Positions 52,129-63,499 of a stretch of DNA of 64,000 bases are shown piece by piece (within the stretch, counting starts at the first letter, position 1; each line of letters begins with the position of its first letter). The stretch comes from Streptomyces sp. SS1-1. GTDB taxonomy: Bacteria; Actinomycetota; Actinomycetes; Streptomycetales; Streptomycetaceae. The stretch lies in the NCBI RefSeq assembly GCF_008973465.1, contig NZ_WBXN01000004.1, forward strand, positions 806,001 through 870,000, given 5' to 3'. A program made the translations under genes and the position numbers. A model generated the notes under the pieces. It ran no database searches and was not told the DNA's origin. It worked only from the letters and a program-made list of their open reading frames with translations.

Positions 52129-52575
52129 CTACGGCAACGCGTCCTCCAGGGACGGCAGAAGCGATTCGAGGCCGCTCGGGAACCCGCTGGGCAAGTCGCT
52201 GGGGAATCCGCTCGGCAGATCGGTCGGGAACCCCGACGGGAGCGAGGTCGGCAGCTCGCTGGGCAGCCGGCTGGGCAACTCGCTCGGGATGCTGAGGGAC
52301 GGCCGCGGCGAAGAGCTCGAGTCGGCGCCGGACGGCGAGCTGTCGTCGGGGTTGTTGTCGCCGTTCCCCCTGACCAGCAGGACGGCCACCACCACGACGG
52401 CGACGGCGACCACGGCGGCGATCAGGACGGCGAGCGGGTTGCGGCGGCGTCCGGGGCCTCCCCCGCCGTACGGGGGCGGGCCTCCGTTGCCGTAGCCGTC
52501 GGCGGGCGGGCCGAAGCCGCCCGGTGGTGGGTGACCCGGGGGCGGTCCTGGCGGCTGAGGCGGTACGGGCGGCAT
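52129..52575 (-). CDS. Proline-rich single-pass membrane protein with LPSGFPSD repeats
   Basis: 148 aa from ATG 52575 (ATG 52581 also possible). A cytoplasmic Pro/Gly-rich N-terminus (to about 45) precedes one hydrophobic helix (LAVLIAAVVAVAVVVVAVLLV). An acidic/Ser linker follows, then tandem 4-residue units LPSE/LPSG/FPSD from about residue 95 to 140. It looks like a wall-exposed stalk. The stop abuts the SWIM gene stop. Confidence 0.65.
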   Translation of the reverse strand: MPPVPPQPPGPPPGHPPPGGFGPPADGYGNGGPPPYGGGGPGRRRNPLAVLIAAVVAVAVVVVAVLLVRGNGDNNPDDSSPSGADSSSSPRPSLSIPSELPSRLPSELPTSLPSGFPTDLPSGFPSDLPSGFPSGLESLLPSLEDALP

Positions 52576-52715
52576 GGCCATACCGTCAAGGGTGGCAACC
52601 CCGCCGCTGATCCGCGACCCCTGTACGGGAGTTGGGACGGCTCCGCGCCACGGATCTCACGGTTCCGGAACAATCCGGCCGGTTCCATGCGCGTCCGGAC
52701 GGCCACCCGGCATCG

Positions 52716-52753
52716 CCTGTGCACCGCCCGTCGGGGAACGGGCGGTGCACAGG
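52716..52753. terminator. Strong hairpin terminator downstream of xylA
   Basis: CCTGTGCACCGCCCGT (52716-52731) pairs perfectly with ACGGGCGGTGCACAGG (52738-52753), a 16-bp stem with a 6-nt loop just past the xylA stop. Confidence 0.85.
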
Positions 52754-52768
52754 CACGCGCGCGTGACG

Positions 52769-54138
<1,370 letters not shown>

Positions 54139-55584
54139 ATGTCAGCAGCCGAGGGTCCGCTCGTCGTCGGCGTGGACACGTCCACCCAGTCCACCAAGGC
54201 GCTGGTCGTCGACGTGTCCACCGGGCGGGTCGTCGCGAGCGGCCAGGCGCCGCACACCGTCACCTCGGGCGCGGGCCGCGAGAGCGACCCCCGCCAGTGG
54301 TACGACGCGCTGTGCGAGGCGCTGCGTCAGTGCGGCGAGCCCGCGCGCGAGGCGGCCGCCGTGTCGATCGGCGGCCAGCAGCACGGCCTGGTCACGCTGG
54401 ACGAGCGGGGCGAGCCGGTGCGTCCGGCCCTGCTGTGGAACGACGTGCGCTCGGCGCCCCAGGCCGAGCGCCTGACGGAGGAGCTGGGCGGTGCGAAGGT
54501 CTGGGCGGACCGGACGGGCTCCGTCCCGACGGCCTCGTTCACGGTGACGAAGTGGGCGTGGCTCGCCGAGCACGAGCCGGAGTCGGTGCGGGCCACCCGG
54601 GCCGTGCGCCTCCCCCACGACTACCTGACCGAGCGCCTGACCGGTGAGGGCACCACGGACCGCGGCGACGTCTCCGGCACGGGCTGGTGGGCGTCCGGGA
54701 CGGAGCAGTACGACCCCCAGATCCTGGAGCACGTCGGGCTGGACCCGGCACTGCTGCCGCGTGTGGTGCGGCCCGGAGAGGTCGCGGGCACCGTGCGCGA
54801 CAGCCACGACCTGCCGTTCTCCAAGGGCACCCTGGTGGCGCCCGGCACCGGTGACAACGCGGCGGCGGCGCTGGGCCTCGGCCTGCTCCCCGGCGCGCCG
54901 GTCCTGAGCCTCGGCACGTCGGGCACCGTGTACGCCGTGTCGCGGCGGCGTCCGGCGGACCCCACCGGCACGGTGGCGGGCTTCGCCGACGCGCACGGCG
55001 ACTGGCTGCCGCTGGCCTGCACGCTGAACTGCACCCTCGCCGTCGACAAGCTCGCCGCCCTCCTCGGCCGCGACCGGGAGGCCGTGGAGCCGGTCTCGGG
55101 CCTGACGTTCCTGCCCTTCCTGGACGGCGAGCGCACCCCGAACCTGCCACACGCGTCGGGTGTGCTGCACGGCCTGCGCCACGACACGACCGGCGGCCAG
55201 CTCCTCCAGGCCGCCTACGACGGTGCCGTGCACGCACTGCTCGGCGCCCTGGACCTGGTGCTGGACGAGGACGCGGACCGTTCGGCGCCGCTGCTGCTGA
55301 TCGGCGGCGGCGCCCGGGGCACCGCCTGGCAGCAGACCGTGCGCCGGCTGTCGGGACGCCCGGTCCAGGTACCGGAGGCCAAGGAGCTGGTCGCGCTGGG
55401 TGCCGCCGCCCAGGCCGCCGGGCTGCTGACCGGCGAGGACCCGGCCGCGGTCGCCCGACGCTGGAACACCGCGCGCGGGCCGGTGCTGGACGCCGTGGAG
55501 CGGGACGACGAGACGCTGGCCCGGATCAGCGGGGTACTCTCCGACGCGGCCCCGCTGCTGGAGCGGAGCCCCGAGGCGCACTGA
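54139..55584 (+). CDS. xylB: Xylulokinase
   Basis: 481 aa from ATG 54139 after AAAGGGAG. It phosphorylates D-xylulose with ATP. FGGY-kinase motifs: N-terminal VGVDTSTQSTKALVVD, SIGGQQHGLV, ALLWNDVR, PHDYLTERLTG, the catalytic Asp in PGTGDNAAAALG (D239), LSLGTSGTVYAV, and IGGGARGTAWQQ for ATP binding. It is followed 14 nt later by the ROK regulator. Confidence 0.97.
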   Translation: MSAAEGPLVVGVDTSTQSTKALVVDVSTGRVVASGQAPHTVTSGAGRESDPRQWYDALCEALRQCGEPAREAAAVSIGGQQHGLVTLDERGEPVRPALLWNDVRSAPQAERLTEELGGAKVWADRTGSVPTASFTVTKWAWLAEHEPESVRATRAVRLPHDYLTERLTGEGTTDRGDVSGTGWWASGTEQYDPQILEHVGLDPALLPRVVRPGEVAGTVRDSHDLPFSKGTLVAPGTGDNAAAALGLGLLPGAPVLSLGTSGTVYAVSRRRPADPTGTVAGFADAHGDWLPLACTLNCTLAVDKLAALLGRDREAVEPVSGLTFLPFLDGERTPNLPHASGVLHGLRHDTTGGQLLQAAYDGAVHALLGALDLVLDEDADRSAPLLLIGGGARGTAWQQTVRRLSGRPVQVPEAKELVALGAAAQAAGLLTGEDPAAVARRWNTARGPVLDAVERDDETLARISGVLSDAAPLLERSPEAH

Positions 55585-55597
55585 GGAAGACGCAGGC

Positions 55598-56806
55598 ATG
55601 ACCGCACCGCTGCACGAGGTCCAGCCGGCGGGTGCCGGGCGCGCGCTGCCCGACACCCAGCAGGGCATGCGCCGCCGCAATCTCGCCCGGGTGATGCACA
55701 CGGTCAGCGCCGACGGGCCGCTCTCGCGCGCGGCCGTGGCCTCCCGCATCGGGCTGACCCGCGCGGCGGTGTCCACGCTCGTCGACGAGCTGATCCGCTC
55801 GGGCCTGCTGGAGGAGCTGGGCCCCGAGCGGCCCGGCCGGGTCGGCCGACCCGGGTCGGCGCTCGCGGTCAGCGCGCACGGGCCGGCCGGGATCGGCGCG
55901 GAGATCGGCGTCGACCATCTCGCCGTGTGCGCCGTCGATCTGCGCGGCGAGGTGCGGGCCCGGGCCGTGCGCCATGCCACGAACCGGGGCCGGGCCGCCG
56001 AGCCGGTGCTCGCCGAACTCGGCGAACTCGTCGACCAGGTCGTCGCGGAGGCGGGTGGCGAAGGGTTGTGGCCGGCCGGTCTGGCGGTGGCCGTGCCGGG
56101 TCTGGTGGCCCGCGACGCCCGGACGGTCGTCCGAGCCCCCAACCTCGACTGGCGGGACAGCGACGTCGGCGAACTGCTCGCCACCGACCTCCCCCTCACC
56201 GTGGGCAACGAGGCCAACTTCGGTGCTCTGGCCGAACTGTGGCTGGGTGACGGCACACCGCAGGACTTCCTGCACGTATCGGCGGAGATCGGTATCGGTG
56301 CCGCCGTCGTCGTGGACGGAGCACTGCTGCACGGGACCCGCGGGTTCGCGGGCGAGCTCGGGCACATGCCCGTCCAGCCCGAAGGACCCGCGTGTCCGTG
56401 CGGAGGCCGTGGCTGCCTCGAGCAGTACGCGGGCGAGGAGGCGGTGCTGCGCGCGGCCGGGCTGGAACCGGGCGAGGACCGGGTCGGGCTGCTGGCCGAG
56501 CGGGCCGCCGACGGGGACGAGGACGTACGGGGCGCGCTGCGCGAGGCGGGCACCGCGCTCGGCATCGCGCTGACCGGCGCCGTCAATCTGCTCGACCCCC
56601 GCACGGTGGTGCTCGGCGGCGCCCTGGCCGGGCTCGCGCCGTGGCTCCTGCCGTCGCTGGAGTCGGAACTGGACCGGCGCACCGCGGGCCCGGCCTGCCC
56701 GGTGTCCGTGTCCCGGCTGGGTTCCGAAGGGCCTCTGCTGGGGGCCGCGCACGCGGTCGTGCGGGCGGTGCTGGACGACCCCGCCTCGGTGGCACAGCGG
56801 GCCTGA
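55598..56806 (+). CDS. ROK-family transcriptional regulator (XylR-like)
   Basis: 402 aa. The N-terminal winged helix is RRRNLARVMHTVSADGPLSRAAVASRIGLTRAAVSTLVDELIRSGLL (read in parts). The sugar-kinase-like ROK domain follows, with the zinc/ROK motif CPCGGRGCLEQYAG, EIGIGAAVVVDGALLHGTRGFAGELGHMPV (in parts) and VVLGGALAGLAPWL. Genes of this type beside xylAB repress them in the absence of xylose. The gene forms an operon with xylB. Confidence 0.92.
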   Translation: MTAPLHEVQPAGAGRALPDTQQGMRRRNLARVMHTVSADGPLSRAAVASRIGLTRAAVSTLVDELIRSGLLEELGPERPGRVGRPGSALAVSAHGPAGIGAEIGVDHLAVCAVDLRGEVRARAVRHATNRGRAAEPVLAELGELVDQVVAEAGGEGLWPAGLAVAVPGLVARDARTVVRAPNLDWRDSDVGELLATDLPLTVGNEANFGALAELWLGDGTPQDFLHVSAEIGIGAAVVVDGALLHGTRGFAGELGHMPVQPEGPACPCGGRGCLEQYAGEEAVLRAAGLEPGEDRVGLLAERAADGDEDVRGALREAGTALGIALTGAVNLLDPRTVVLGGALAGLAPWLLPSLESELDRRTAGPACPVSVSRLGSEGPLLGAAHAVVRAVLDDPASVAQRA

Positions 56807-56838
56807 TGCCGGCTGAGCCGGCGCGCGGCCCGGCCCGC

Positions 56839-56858
56839 GTTCACTCACGTGAGTGAAC
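56839..56858. promoter_or_regulatory. Perfect 20-bp palindrome downstream of the ROK regulator
   Basis: GTTCACTCACGTGAGTGAAC is a perfect inverted repeat without spacer. It lies 33 nt after the ROK stop and 177 nt before the amidase start. It has no T-tract and looks like a regulator-binding site more than a terminator. Confidence 0.55.
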
Positions 56859-57035
56859 GAGTTATCCACAAGTCGGGCACCCTCCACGGAAATTCGGCTG
56901 GCCCCGCTGCCTGCGGGTTCGGGGCGTACCTTGATTCACACGCCGTCCGCGCCGACCAGGCCCGGCCCCTGATCCCCGCTGACGCGCACCCCTCTCCTTC
57001 GGTCCTCTCTCCTCCTCCGAAAGGCGGTTCACGTC

Positions 57036-57635
57036 ATGGAGCGCGTACGCACCCACCCCAGCAGACGTCGCGTCCTGCAGGGAACCGCACTCGCCGCCGT
57101 CCCGTACGCCCTGCTCCCCGAGCAGCGGGCCGGTGCGCATGTTCCCGGGCCGGACCAGCCCTCCGCCGAGTGGCGGCCGGCCGGCAGGGCCTGCTACTCC
57201 GTCGCGCACCCGGGGACGCTCCGCACGGTCGACCGGGTGATCATCCACATGACACAGACCATGTACCGAAAGACCCTGTTCCTCTTCGAGGCCGGGCGGA
57301 AGAAGGTGTCCGCGCACTACGTCGTCCGGTCCGCCGACGGGCACACCTCGCAGTGTGTCCGCGAGTCCGACATCGCCTGGCACGCGGGGAACTGGGAGTA
57401 CAACGAGCGCAGTATCGGCATCGAGCACGAGGGCTGGGTGGACGAACCGTCCTACTTCACCGACGTCATGTACGAGGCCTCCGCCCGGCTCACCGCCGCG
57501 ATCTGCGCCCGGCACGGGATACCCACGGACCGCACGCACATCATCGGGCACCACGAGGTGCCGGGCAGCGACCACACCGATCCCGGGCCGCACTGGGACT
57601 GGGCCCGCTACATACGGCTGGTCAGGGCCGCCTGA
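57036..57635 (+). CDS. Exported N-acetylmuramoyl-L-alanine amidase (Amidase_2)
   Basis: 199 aa. The twin-arginine signal SRRRVLQGTALAAVPYALLP (8-27) points to Tat export. The zinc amidase fold has IIHMTQT (first His), SAHYVVRSADG, IAWHAGNWEYNERSIGIEHEGW (read in parts), and IIGHHEVPGSDHTDPGPHWDW (read in parts) with the remaining His ligands. It cleaves the lactyl-L-Ala bond of peptidoglycan. No wall-binding domain is attached. Confidence 0.9.
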   Translation: MERVRTHPSRRRVLQGTALAAVPYALLPEQRAGAHVPGPDQPSAEWRPAGRACYSVAHPGTLRTVDRVIIHMTQTMYRKTLFLFEAGRKKVSAHYVVRSADGHTSQCVRESDIAWHAGNWEYNERSIGIEHEGWVDEPSYFTDVMYEASARLTAAICARHGIPTDRTHIIGHHEVPGSDHTDPGPHWDWARYIRLVRAA

Positions 57636-57753
57636 GGGTTCGTACGGCCGGGCCGCCGGGACATCGTTCGAGTGAGCGCCGTCGAAGAGGTTGTCGGCAC
57701 GCCCACCCGGCATGACGATGTCCCCAGCCGCAACGCCGTCCGGGGAGGCCGAA

Positions 57754-59034
57754 GTGTCCGATCCGTGGGTGGCCCTGGAGCCGGGGACCGACCCTGCCGA
57801 ACATGTCCGGGTGCTGCGTCGTGCCCATGAGACCTTCACCGCGGTGGGCACCGTGCCCAGGCCCGTGCGTGCCGTGGTGGCGGACTCGTGGCGGCGTTCC
57901 GCGCGGGCCGGAGTCGGACCGGACGGCACGGCGAGCGTGGAGCTGGCGGACGGCGACCTCGGCGCCTACCGGGCGGAGCATCCGCTGGCGCGGGTGATGC
58001 CGCTGTTCCGGGAGCTGATGGGCACGTTCGCCGCCGACGGCGAGCATCTGCTCGCGGTGTGCGACGCGCACGGCCGGCTGCTGTGGGTCGAGGGGCATCC
58101 GGCGACCCGGCGCAAGGCGGACCGGATGAACTTCGTGCCGGGCGCGCGCTGGGCGGAGACCGCCGTGGGGACGAACGCGCCGGGGACGGCGGTCGCCGTC
58201 GACCGTCCGGTGCAGGTGTTCGCGGCGGAGCACTTCATCCGCCGGGTGCAGCCCTGGACCTGTGCGGCGGCGCCCGTGCACGACCCGCGGACGGGGCGGG
58301 TCCTCGGTGCGGTGGACATCACCGGCGGGGACGGGCTCGCGCATCCGCACAGTCTCGGGTTCGTGCAGGCGGTCGCGCGGGCGGCGGAGTCGCATCTGGC
58401 GCTGCTGGGTCCCCAGGACGACCCGGTCGGCGGCGCACCGGAACTGACGGCGCTGGGCCGGGACGAGGCGCAGCTCCTCGTCGGGGGCCGCAGGATCAGG
58501 CTGAGCCGGCGGCACAGCGAGATCCTGGTGCTGCTGGCACGGCACCCGGAGGGGCTGACCGGCGACGAGCTGCAGTGCGCCCTGTACGAGGACGAGTCGG
58601 TGACGCCGGTGACCCTCCGCGCCGAACTGGCCCGGCTGCGGCGGACGTTGGGGCCTTCGTTGCTGGGTTCGCGGCCCTACCGGCTGATGGTGCCGGTGGA
58701 GTCGGACGTGGCGGTCGTCGAACGGCGGCTGGAGGCTGGCGCGGTCACCGCCGCGGCGACGGCGTACGCCGGTCCGCTGCTGCCGGGCTCGCAGGCACCG
58801 GCGGTGGTACGGCTCAGGCGCCGACTGGCCGACGGTCTGCGGACGGCGCTGATCGCCCGCCGCGACCCGGACATGCTGGCGGACTGGGCGCACGCACCGT
58901 GGGGCGAGGACGACCTGGACGTGTGGCGGGCGCTGGCGGCGGTCCGGCCGACACCCGCCGTACGGTCGCGGCTGGCCGCGCTGGAGCGCGAACTGACCGC
59001 CGGGCCCGTGCGGGAGCACCGTTCGCCGTGGTGA
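57754..59034 (+). CDS. GAF-domain transcriptional regulator
   Basis: 426 aa from GTG 57754, with GGGGAGG 5 nt upstream; the earlier ATGs at 57712 and 57718 lack such a site. Residues 60-205 are GAF-like ([67 protein letters not shown] is typical of AcoR-like sensors; read in parts). The C-terminal half has a winged-helix/BTAD-like part ([29 protein letters not shown]). There is no sigma-54 domain. It is followed by the aldehyde dehydrogenase gene and probably activates it. Confidence 0.85.
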   Translation: MSDPWVALEPGTDPAEHVRVLRRAHETFTAVGTVPRPVRAVVADSWRRSARAGVGPDGTASVELADGDLGAYRAEHPLARVMPLFRELMGTFAADGEHLLAVCDAHGRLLWVEGHPATRRKADRMNFVPGARWAETAVGTNAPGTAVAVDRPVQVFAAEHFIRRVQPWTCAAAPVHDPRTGRVLGAVDITGGDGLAHPHSLGFVQAVARAAESHLALLGPQDDPVGGAPELTALGRDEAQLLVGGRRIRLSRRHSEILVLLARHPEGLTGDELQCALYEDESVTPVTLRAELARLRRTLGPSLLGSRPYRLMVPVESDVAVVERRLEAGAVTAAATAYAGPLLPGSQAPAVVRLRRRLADGLRTALIARRDPDMLADWAHAPWGEDDLDVWRALAAVRPTPAVRSRLAALERELTAGPVREHRSPW

Positions 59035-59146
59035 GCGGCGTCGCGGCCGGGGCGGGGCACGCAACCTGGTTGCAACCTCGCCGCTCCTAGCCTCGCGGTG
59101 CGAGCTGCCCAACGGCGGGCAGCGGTTCTTCGGGAGGCAGAGCAAG

Positions 59147-60670
59147 ATGACCCGTTACGCGGCGCCCGGCACCGACGGCGCGATCGTCTCCTACCAGGCG
59201 CGTTACGACCACTTCATCGGCGGTGAGTACGTGCCGCCGAGCCGGGGGCAGTACTTCGAGAACCCGTCGCCGGTGACCGGTCAGCCGTTCACCGAGATCG
59301 CGCGGGGCACGGCGGAGGACGTGGAGCGGGCGCTCGACGCGGCGCACGCGGCCGCTCCGGCGTGGGGGCGTGCCTCGGTCGCCGAGCGGGCCGGGATCCT
59401 GCTGAAGATCGCCGATCGTATGGAGGCCAACCTGGAGCGGCTGGCCGTCGCCGAGAGCTGGGAGAACGGCAAGCCGGTGCGGGAGACGCTGGCGGCGGAC
59501 ATCCCGCTGGCCATCGACCACTTCCGCTACTTCGCGGGCACGATCCGGGCGCAGGAGGGCACGCTCGGCGAGGTGGACGACGACACGGTGGCGTACCACT
59601 TCCATGAGCCGTTGGGCGTGGTCGCGCAGATCATCCCGTGGAACTTCCCGATCCTGATGGCGACCTGGAAGCTGGCGCCGGCGCTGGCGGCGGGCAACGC
59701 GGTGGTGCTCAAGCCGGCCGAGCAGACCCCGGCGTCCATCCACTACTGGCTCAGCCTGGTCGCCGATCTGCTGCCGCCCGGCGTGGTGAACATCGTCAAC
59801 GGCTTCGGCGTGGAGGCGGGCAAGCCGCTGGCGTCCAGCCCCCGGGTGGCCAAGGTGGCGTTCACCGGCGAGACCACCACGGGCCGGCTGATCATGCAGT
59901 ACGCGTCGGAGAACATCACGCCGGTGACCCTGGAACTCGGCGGGAAGTCCCCGAACATCTTCTTCGACGACGTCTGGTCGGCCGCCGACGACTTCCGGGA
60001 CAAAGCACTCGAGGGCTTCACGATGTTCGCCCTCAACCAGGGCGAGGTCTGCACGTGCCCGTCCCGGGCGCTGGTGCAGCGCGGCAGCTACGCGGAGTTC
60101 ATGGAGGCCGCGGTCGCGCGGACCGAACAGATCAAGACCGGTCACCCGCTGGACACGGACACGATGATCGGCGCGCAGGCGTCCAACGACCAGTTGGAGA
60201 AGATCCTTTCCTACCTCGACATCGGCCGGCAGGAGGGGGCGAAGGTCCTCACGGGTGGCGAACGGCTGGAGCACGAGGGCGAGTTGAAGGGCGGCTACTA
60301 CGTCCAGCCGACCATCTTCGAGGGCGACAACCGCATGCGGATCTTCCAGGAGGAGATCTTCGGTCCGGTCGTGTCGGTGACGTCGTTCGACGACTTCGAC
60401 GACGCCATCAAGATCGCCAACGACACGCTGTACGGCCTGGGCGCGGGCGTGTGGACCCGGGACGTCAACACCGCGTACCGGGCGGGCCGGGCCATCCAGG
60501 CGGGCCGTGTGTGGACGAACTGCTACCACGCGTATCCGGCACATGCCGCTTTCGGCGGGTACAAGGGGTCCGGGATCGGCCGCGAGACGCACAAGATGAT
60601 GCTGGAGCACTACCAGCAGACGAAGAACCTCCTGGTGTCGTACTCCCCGAAGAAGCTCGGCTTCTTCTAG
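59147..60670 (+). CDS. NAD-dependent aldehyde dehydrogenase (ExaC/ThcA-like)
   Basis: 507 aa from ATG 59147 with GGGAGG upstream. It oxidises aldehydes such as acetaldehyde. Catalytic Glu is in [14 protein letters not shown], catalytic Cys in [12 protein letters not shown], and the NAD fold motif in [14 protein letters not shown] and [10 protein letters not shown]. The C-terminal [22 protein letters not shown] (in parts) fits the ExaC/AldA-like group, known to follow GAF regulators. Confidence 0.95.
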   Translation: MTRYAAPGTDGAIVSYQARYDHFIGGEYVPPSRGQYFENPSPVTGQPFTEIARGTAEDVERALDAAHAAAPAWGRASVAERAGILLKIADRMEANLERLAVAESWENGKPVRETLAADIPLAIDHFRYFAGTIRAQEGTLGEVDDDTVAYHFHEPLGVVAQIIPWNFPILMATWKLAPALAAGNAVVLKPAEQTPASIHYWLSLVADLLPPGVVNIVNGFGVEAGKPLASSPRVAKVAFTGETTTGRLIMQYASENITPVTLELGGKSPNIFFDDVWSAADDFRDKALEGFTMFALNQGEVCTCPSRALVQRGSYAEFMEAAVARTEQIKTGHPLDTDTMIGAQASNDQLEKILSYLDIGRQEGAKVLTGGERLEHEGELKGGYYVQPTIFEGDNRMRIFQEEIFGPVVSVTSFDDFDDAIKIANDTLYGLGAGVWTRDVNTAYRAGRAIQAGRVWTNCYHAYPAHAAFGGYKGSGIGRETHKMMLEHYQQTKNLLVSYSPKKLGFF

Positions 60671-60681
60671 ACACCCGTGAT

Positions 60682-60716
60682 GGGCGCCTGGCCCGGGTTC
60701 TCCCGGTCAGGCGCCC
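60682..60716. terminator. Hairpin terminator after the aldehyde dehydrogenase gene
   Basis: GGGCGCCTG (60682-60690) pairs with CAGGCGCCC (60708-60716); an inner CCGGG-TTCT-CCCGG stem continues it. It lies between convergent stops (60670 and 60766). Confidence 0.85.
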
Positions 60717-60765
60717 TTCGGGCTCGAAGCCCGAGCGATGGAAGAAGCAGATACGGCGCCGGGCG

Positions 60766-61113
60766 TCAGGACGGCGGGCCCGGCTCCGTGCCCGCCTGGA
60801 GGTCTGCCAGGAGTTCGGCCTGACCTGTCAGGACGCCGGAGAGGATCGTCCGGGCGACGCGGAGGAGTTCGGCGACCTGGGGGGTGGCCAGGGAGTAGTA
60901 GACGGTGGCGCCCTCCCTGCGGGTCACGACGAGGTTGGCGCGGCGCAGGACCGCCAGTTGCTGGGAGAGGTGCGGGGGTTCGATGCCCACCTCGGGCAGC
61001 ATCTCGGCCACCGCGTGCTCGCGTTCGCTGAGCAGTTCCAGGACGCGGATGCGGGCCGGGTGCCCGAGCGTCTTGAAGAACTCCGCCTTCAGTTGGTACA
61101 GCGGCGTGCTCAC
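60766..61113 (-). CDS. ArsR/SmtB-family regulator (paralogue 1)
   Basis: 115 aa from GTG 61113 after GGAGGAGG. The winged helix is LYQLKAEFFKTLGHPARIRVLELL, VGIEPPHLSQQLAVLRRANLV, TRREGATVYYSLATP (in parts). There is no cysteine in the protein, so a thiol-based metal or persulfide site is excluded. It is closely related to the paralogue at 63058, and the SulP gene lies between them. An inverted repeat lies upstream (61259-61276). Confidence 0.9.
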   Translation of the reverse strand: MSTPLYQLKAEFFKTLGHPARIRVLELLSEREHAVAEMLPEVGIEPPHLSQQLAVLRRANLVVTRREGATVYYSLATPQVAELLRVARTILSGVLTGQAELLADLQAGTEPGPPS

Positions 61114-61258
61114 CGGGCCGCCTCCTCCCCGCGGCAGCGGCACGGCATCCGGCTGCTCGTCGTATCCATGCTGTCTTCCTCGTCGGCAGAGCCGGCACCG
61201 CCGCCGACTCTCCGTGCGGTCCCGGGCGCACCGCTGTCCCGGGGTGACGGCCTTTCGA

Positions 61259-61276
61259 ATTGCCAACATTAGCAAT
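61259..61276. promoter_or_regulatory. ArsR-type operator candidate upstream of paralogue 1
   Basis: ATTGCCAACATTAGCAAT is ATTGC-N8-GCAAT, a perfect 5-bp inverted repeat. It resembles the site before the second ArsR gene at 14 of 18 bases. Confidence 0.6.
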
Positions 61277-61327
61277 CGGGCAGAAGCGGCCGCAGAGGTG
61301 CACGGTCAGGCGCGCGCGGGTGCGCGG

Positions 61328-63061
61328 TCAGGTGGGCTCCTCGCGAGGCCCCTGGGTCGGGACCGGCTCTCTCCCCGCCCTCCCCGGGGTGAGGATGCCC
61401 GTCAGCTCCAGGTGGTCGCGGGCGGCGCGGATCGCCTCCGGGGTGGTGTCGTACGCGCGGCCGTCGGGCTGCAGCAGGTCCAGCGCGCCCACGGAGTCCA
61501 GGACCTTCCGCTGGTCGGGGCGTACGCCGGACGCCAGGACGAGGATGCCGCGGCGGGTCAGTTTCTCGACCGCGTCCTTCAGGACGAGGGCGCCGGTCGC
61601 GTCCATCGTCGACACCCGCGACATGCGCAGGATGACCACCCGGACGTCGGCGACCTCGGTCAGTTCCAGCAGGAAGCGGTGCGCCGCCGCGAAGAACAGG
61701 GGGCCGTCGATGCGGTACGCCACGATGTGCTCGGCGAGCAGTGCGTGTTCCTCGGCGCTGTGGTCGCCCCGGTCCAGCGGGACCTGGTCGAGGCGGGCCT
61801 GCCGGGCCACCGCGCGCAGGGCGAGGGCGCCGGCCACGACGAGGCCGATGATCACGGCGTACACGAGGTCCAGGGCCAGCGTGGCGACGGCGGTGAGGAC
61901 GAGGATCAGCGCGTCGGACCGGGTGGCCCGGGCCATGGCCCGCAGCGAGCCGACCTCGACCATGCGGATCGCGGTGGCCAGCAGCACGCCCGCCAGCGCG
62001 GCCAGCGGAATCCTGGAGACGAGGGGTGCCGCGGCGAAGACGATGACGGCCAGGACGGCGGCGTGGGTGAGGGCGGCGAGCCGCGAGGTCGCGCCCGTGC
62101 GGACGTTGACGGCGGTGCGGGCGATGGCGCCGGTCGCGGGGACGCCGCCGAACATGGGGGCGGCGATGTTGGCCAGGCCCTGCCCGAACAGTTCCCGGTC
62201 GGGGTCGTGCCGCTGCCCGACGGTCATGCCGTCCGCGACGGACGCCGACAGCAGGGACTCCAGCGCGGCGAGGGCGGCGACCGCGACGGCGGGGGCGAGC
62301 AGGGAGCCCAGGGCGCTCGGGTCCAGGAAGGCGAGGGTCGGGGCGGGCAGGCCGGACGGGAGGTCGCCGATCGGCTTCGCGGCGTCCAGGTGCGTGAGCT
62401 GGGCGACGGCGGTCGCGGCGATCACCGCGACGATGGAGAAGGGGACCGTCGGCCGCCACCGGGCACCGGCGAGCATGAGCGCGGCCACGGCGGCCGCGAG
62501 GCCGACGGCGGTCCAGTTCGGGGAGTGGGCGAACTCCTCGACCGCCCGCCAGGTGACCACCAGCACCCGGTCGCCCTCCGGCTCGGGCACGCCGAGGGCG
62601 TTGGGGATCTGCTGGAGGCCGATGACGCAGGCGATGCCGAGGGTGAAACCCTCGACCACCGGAGCGGGCACGTACTGCATGTACTTGCCGGCCCGCAGGA
62701 CGGCCAGCGCGATGAGCATCACGCCGGCCATGAGTCCCACGGTCAGCACGCCGGTCGGCCCGTACGTGCCGACGATCGGGACGAGGACGACGGTCATGGC
62801 GCCCGTGGGTCCGGAGACCTGGAGGTTCGACCCGCCGAAGACGGCGGCGAGGGCGCCCGCGACGACGGCGGTGGCCAGGCCGGCCTCCGCGCCCAGGCCG
62901 GAGGAGACCCCGAAGCCGAGGGCGAGCGGCAGGGCCACGATCGCGACGGTCAGCCCCGCGAGGAGGTCCCGGCGCGGGTCGCGTCGTACGTCCCCGAGGT
63001 CGTCCCGGTCCGGCAGCAGCGAGGCGATCCGGGTCCACACCCGGCGGGCACCGGAGGTCAT
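61328..63061 (-). CDS. SulP-family anion transporter with STAS domain
   Basis: 577 aa. The transmembrane part (about 30-415) begins DLLAGLTVAIVALPLALGFGVSSG and contains GGSNLQVSGPTGAMTVVL and FGGVPATGAIARTAVNVRTGATSRLAAL (in parts). The C-terminal STAS domain (about 430-545) includes VVILRMSRVSTMDATGALVLKDAV. SulP proteins move sulfate, bicarbonate or other anions. Its ATG overlaps the stop of the upstream ArsR gene by 4 nt, so regulator and transporter are one operon. Confidence 0.93.
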   Translation of the reverse strand: MTSGARRVWTRIASLLPDRDDLGDVRRDPRRDLLAGLTVAIVALPLALGFGVSSGLGAEAGLATAVVAGALAAVFGGSNLQVSGPTGAMTVVLVPIVGTYGPTGVLTVGLMAGVMLIALAVLRAGKYMQYVPAPVVEGFTLGIACVIGLQQIPNALGVPEPEGDRVLVVTWRAVEEFAHSPNWTAVGLAAAVAALMLAGARWRPTVPFSIVAVIAATAVAQLTHLDAAKPIGDLPSGLPAPTLAFLDPSALGSLLAPAVAVAALAALESLLSASVADGMTVGQRHDPDRELFGQGLANIAAPMFGGVPATGAIARTAVNVRTGATSRLAALTHAAVLAVIVFAAAPLVSRIPLAALAGVLLATAIRMVEVGSLRAMARATRSDALILVLTAVATLALDLVYAVIIGLVVAGALALRAVARQARLDQVPLDRGDHSAEEHALLAEHIVAYRIDGPLFFAAAHRFLLELTEVADVRVVILRMSRVSTMDATGALVLKDAVEKLTRRGILVLASGVRPDQRKVLDSVGALDLLQPDGRAYDTTPEAIRAARDHLELTGILTPGRAGREPVPTQGPREEPT

Positions 63062-63399
63062 GGTGCGGCGACCTCCGCGTCCTTCAGCTCGGCCAGCAGT
63101 TGGCCCTTCCCGGCGAGCATCTCGGTCAGGATGCGGCGCGCGGCCCTCATGAGGTCGGCGACGTCACCGCCGGCCAGTGCGTAGACGACCGTGGAGCCCT
63201 GCCGGGTGGAGGTGACGATGCCGGACCGGCGCAACACCGCGAGCTGCTGCGACAGGCCCGGCGCCTCGACCTCGATCGCGGCCAGCAGGTCCCGCACGGG
63301 CATCGGCCCGTCCTGGAGCAGCTCCAGCACCCGGATGCGGACGGGATGACCGAGCATCCGGAAGAACTCGGCCTTGGCCTGGTACAGCGGAACGGACAC
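63058..63399 (-). CDS. ArsR/SmtB-family regulator (paralogue 2), first gene of the SulP operon
   Basis: 113 aa from GTG 63399, after GAGG. LYQAKAEFFRMLGHPVRIRVLELL, EAPGLSQQLAVLRRSGIV and STRQGSTVVYALAGGDV align with paralogue 1. No cysteine is present. It is translationally coupled to sulP. An operator candidate lies about 100 nt upstream. Confidence 0.92.
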   Translation of the reverse strand: MSVPLYQAKAEFFRMLGHPVRIRVLELLQDGPMPVRDLLAAIEVEAPGLSQQLAVLRRSGIVTSTRQGSTVVYALAGGDVADLMRAARRILTEMLAGKGQLLAELKDAEVAAP

Positions 63400-63499
63400 G
63401 GCCCCTCGACTTCCCGCGGACGTGGACGGCACCCAGGGCGAGCGGCGAGGCCGTACGGCAGCGCGTCACCCTGACGTCAGCAAGAAGAGCATGTTGGCA

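Noticed and set aside
56862..56870. DnaA box TTATCCACA (another, TGTGGATAA, at 37454-37462)
   Set aside because: Single isolated matches, no cluster and no dnaA/dnaN neighbourhood; not an origin.
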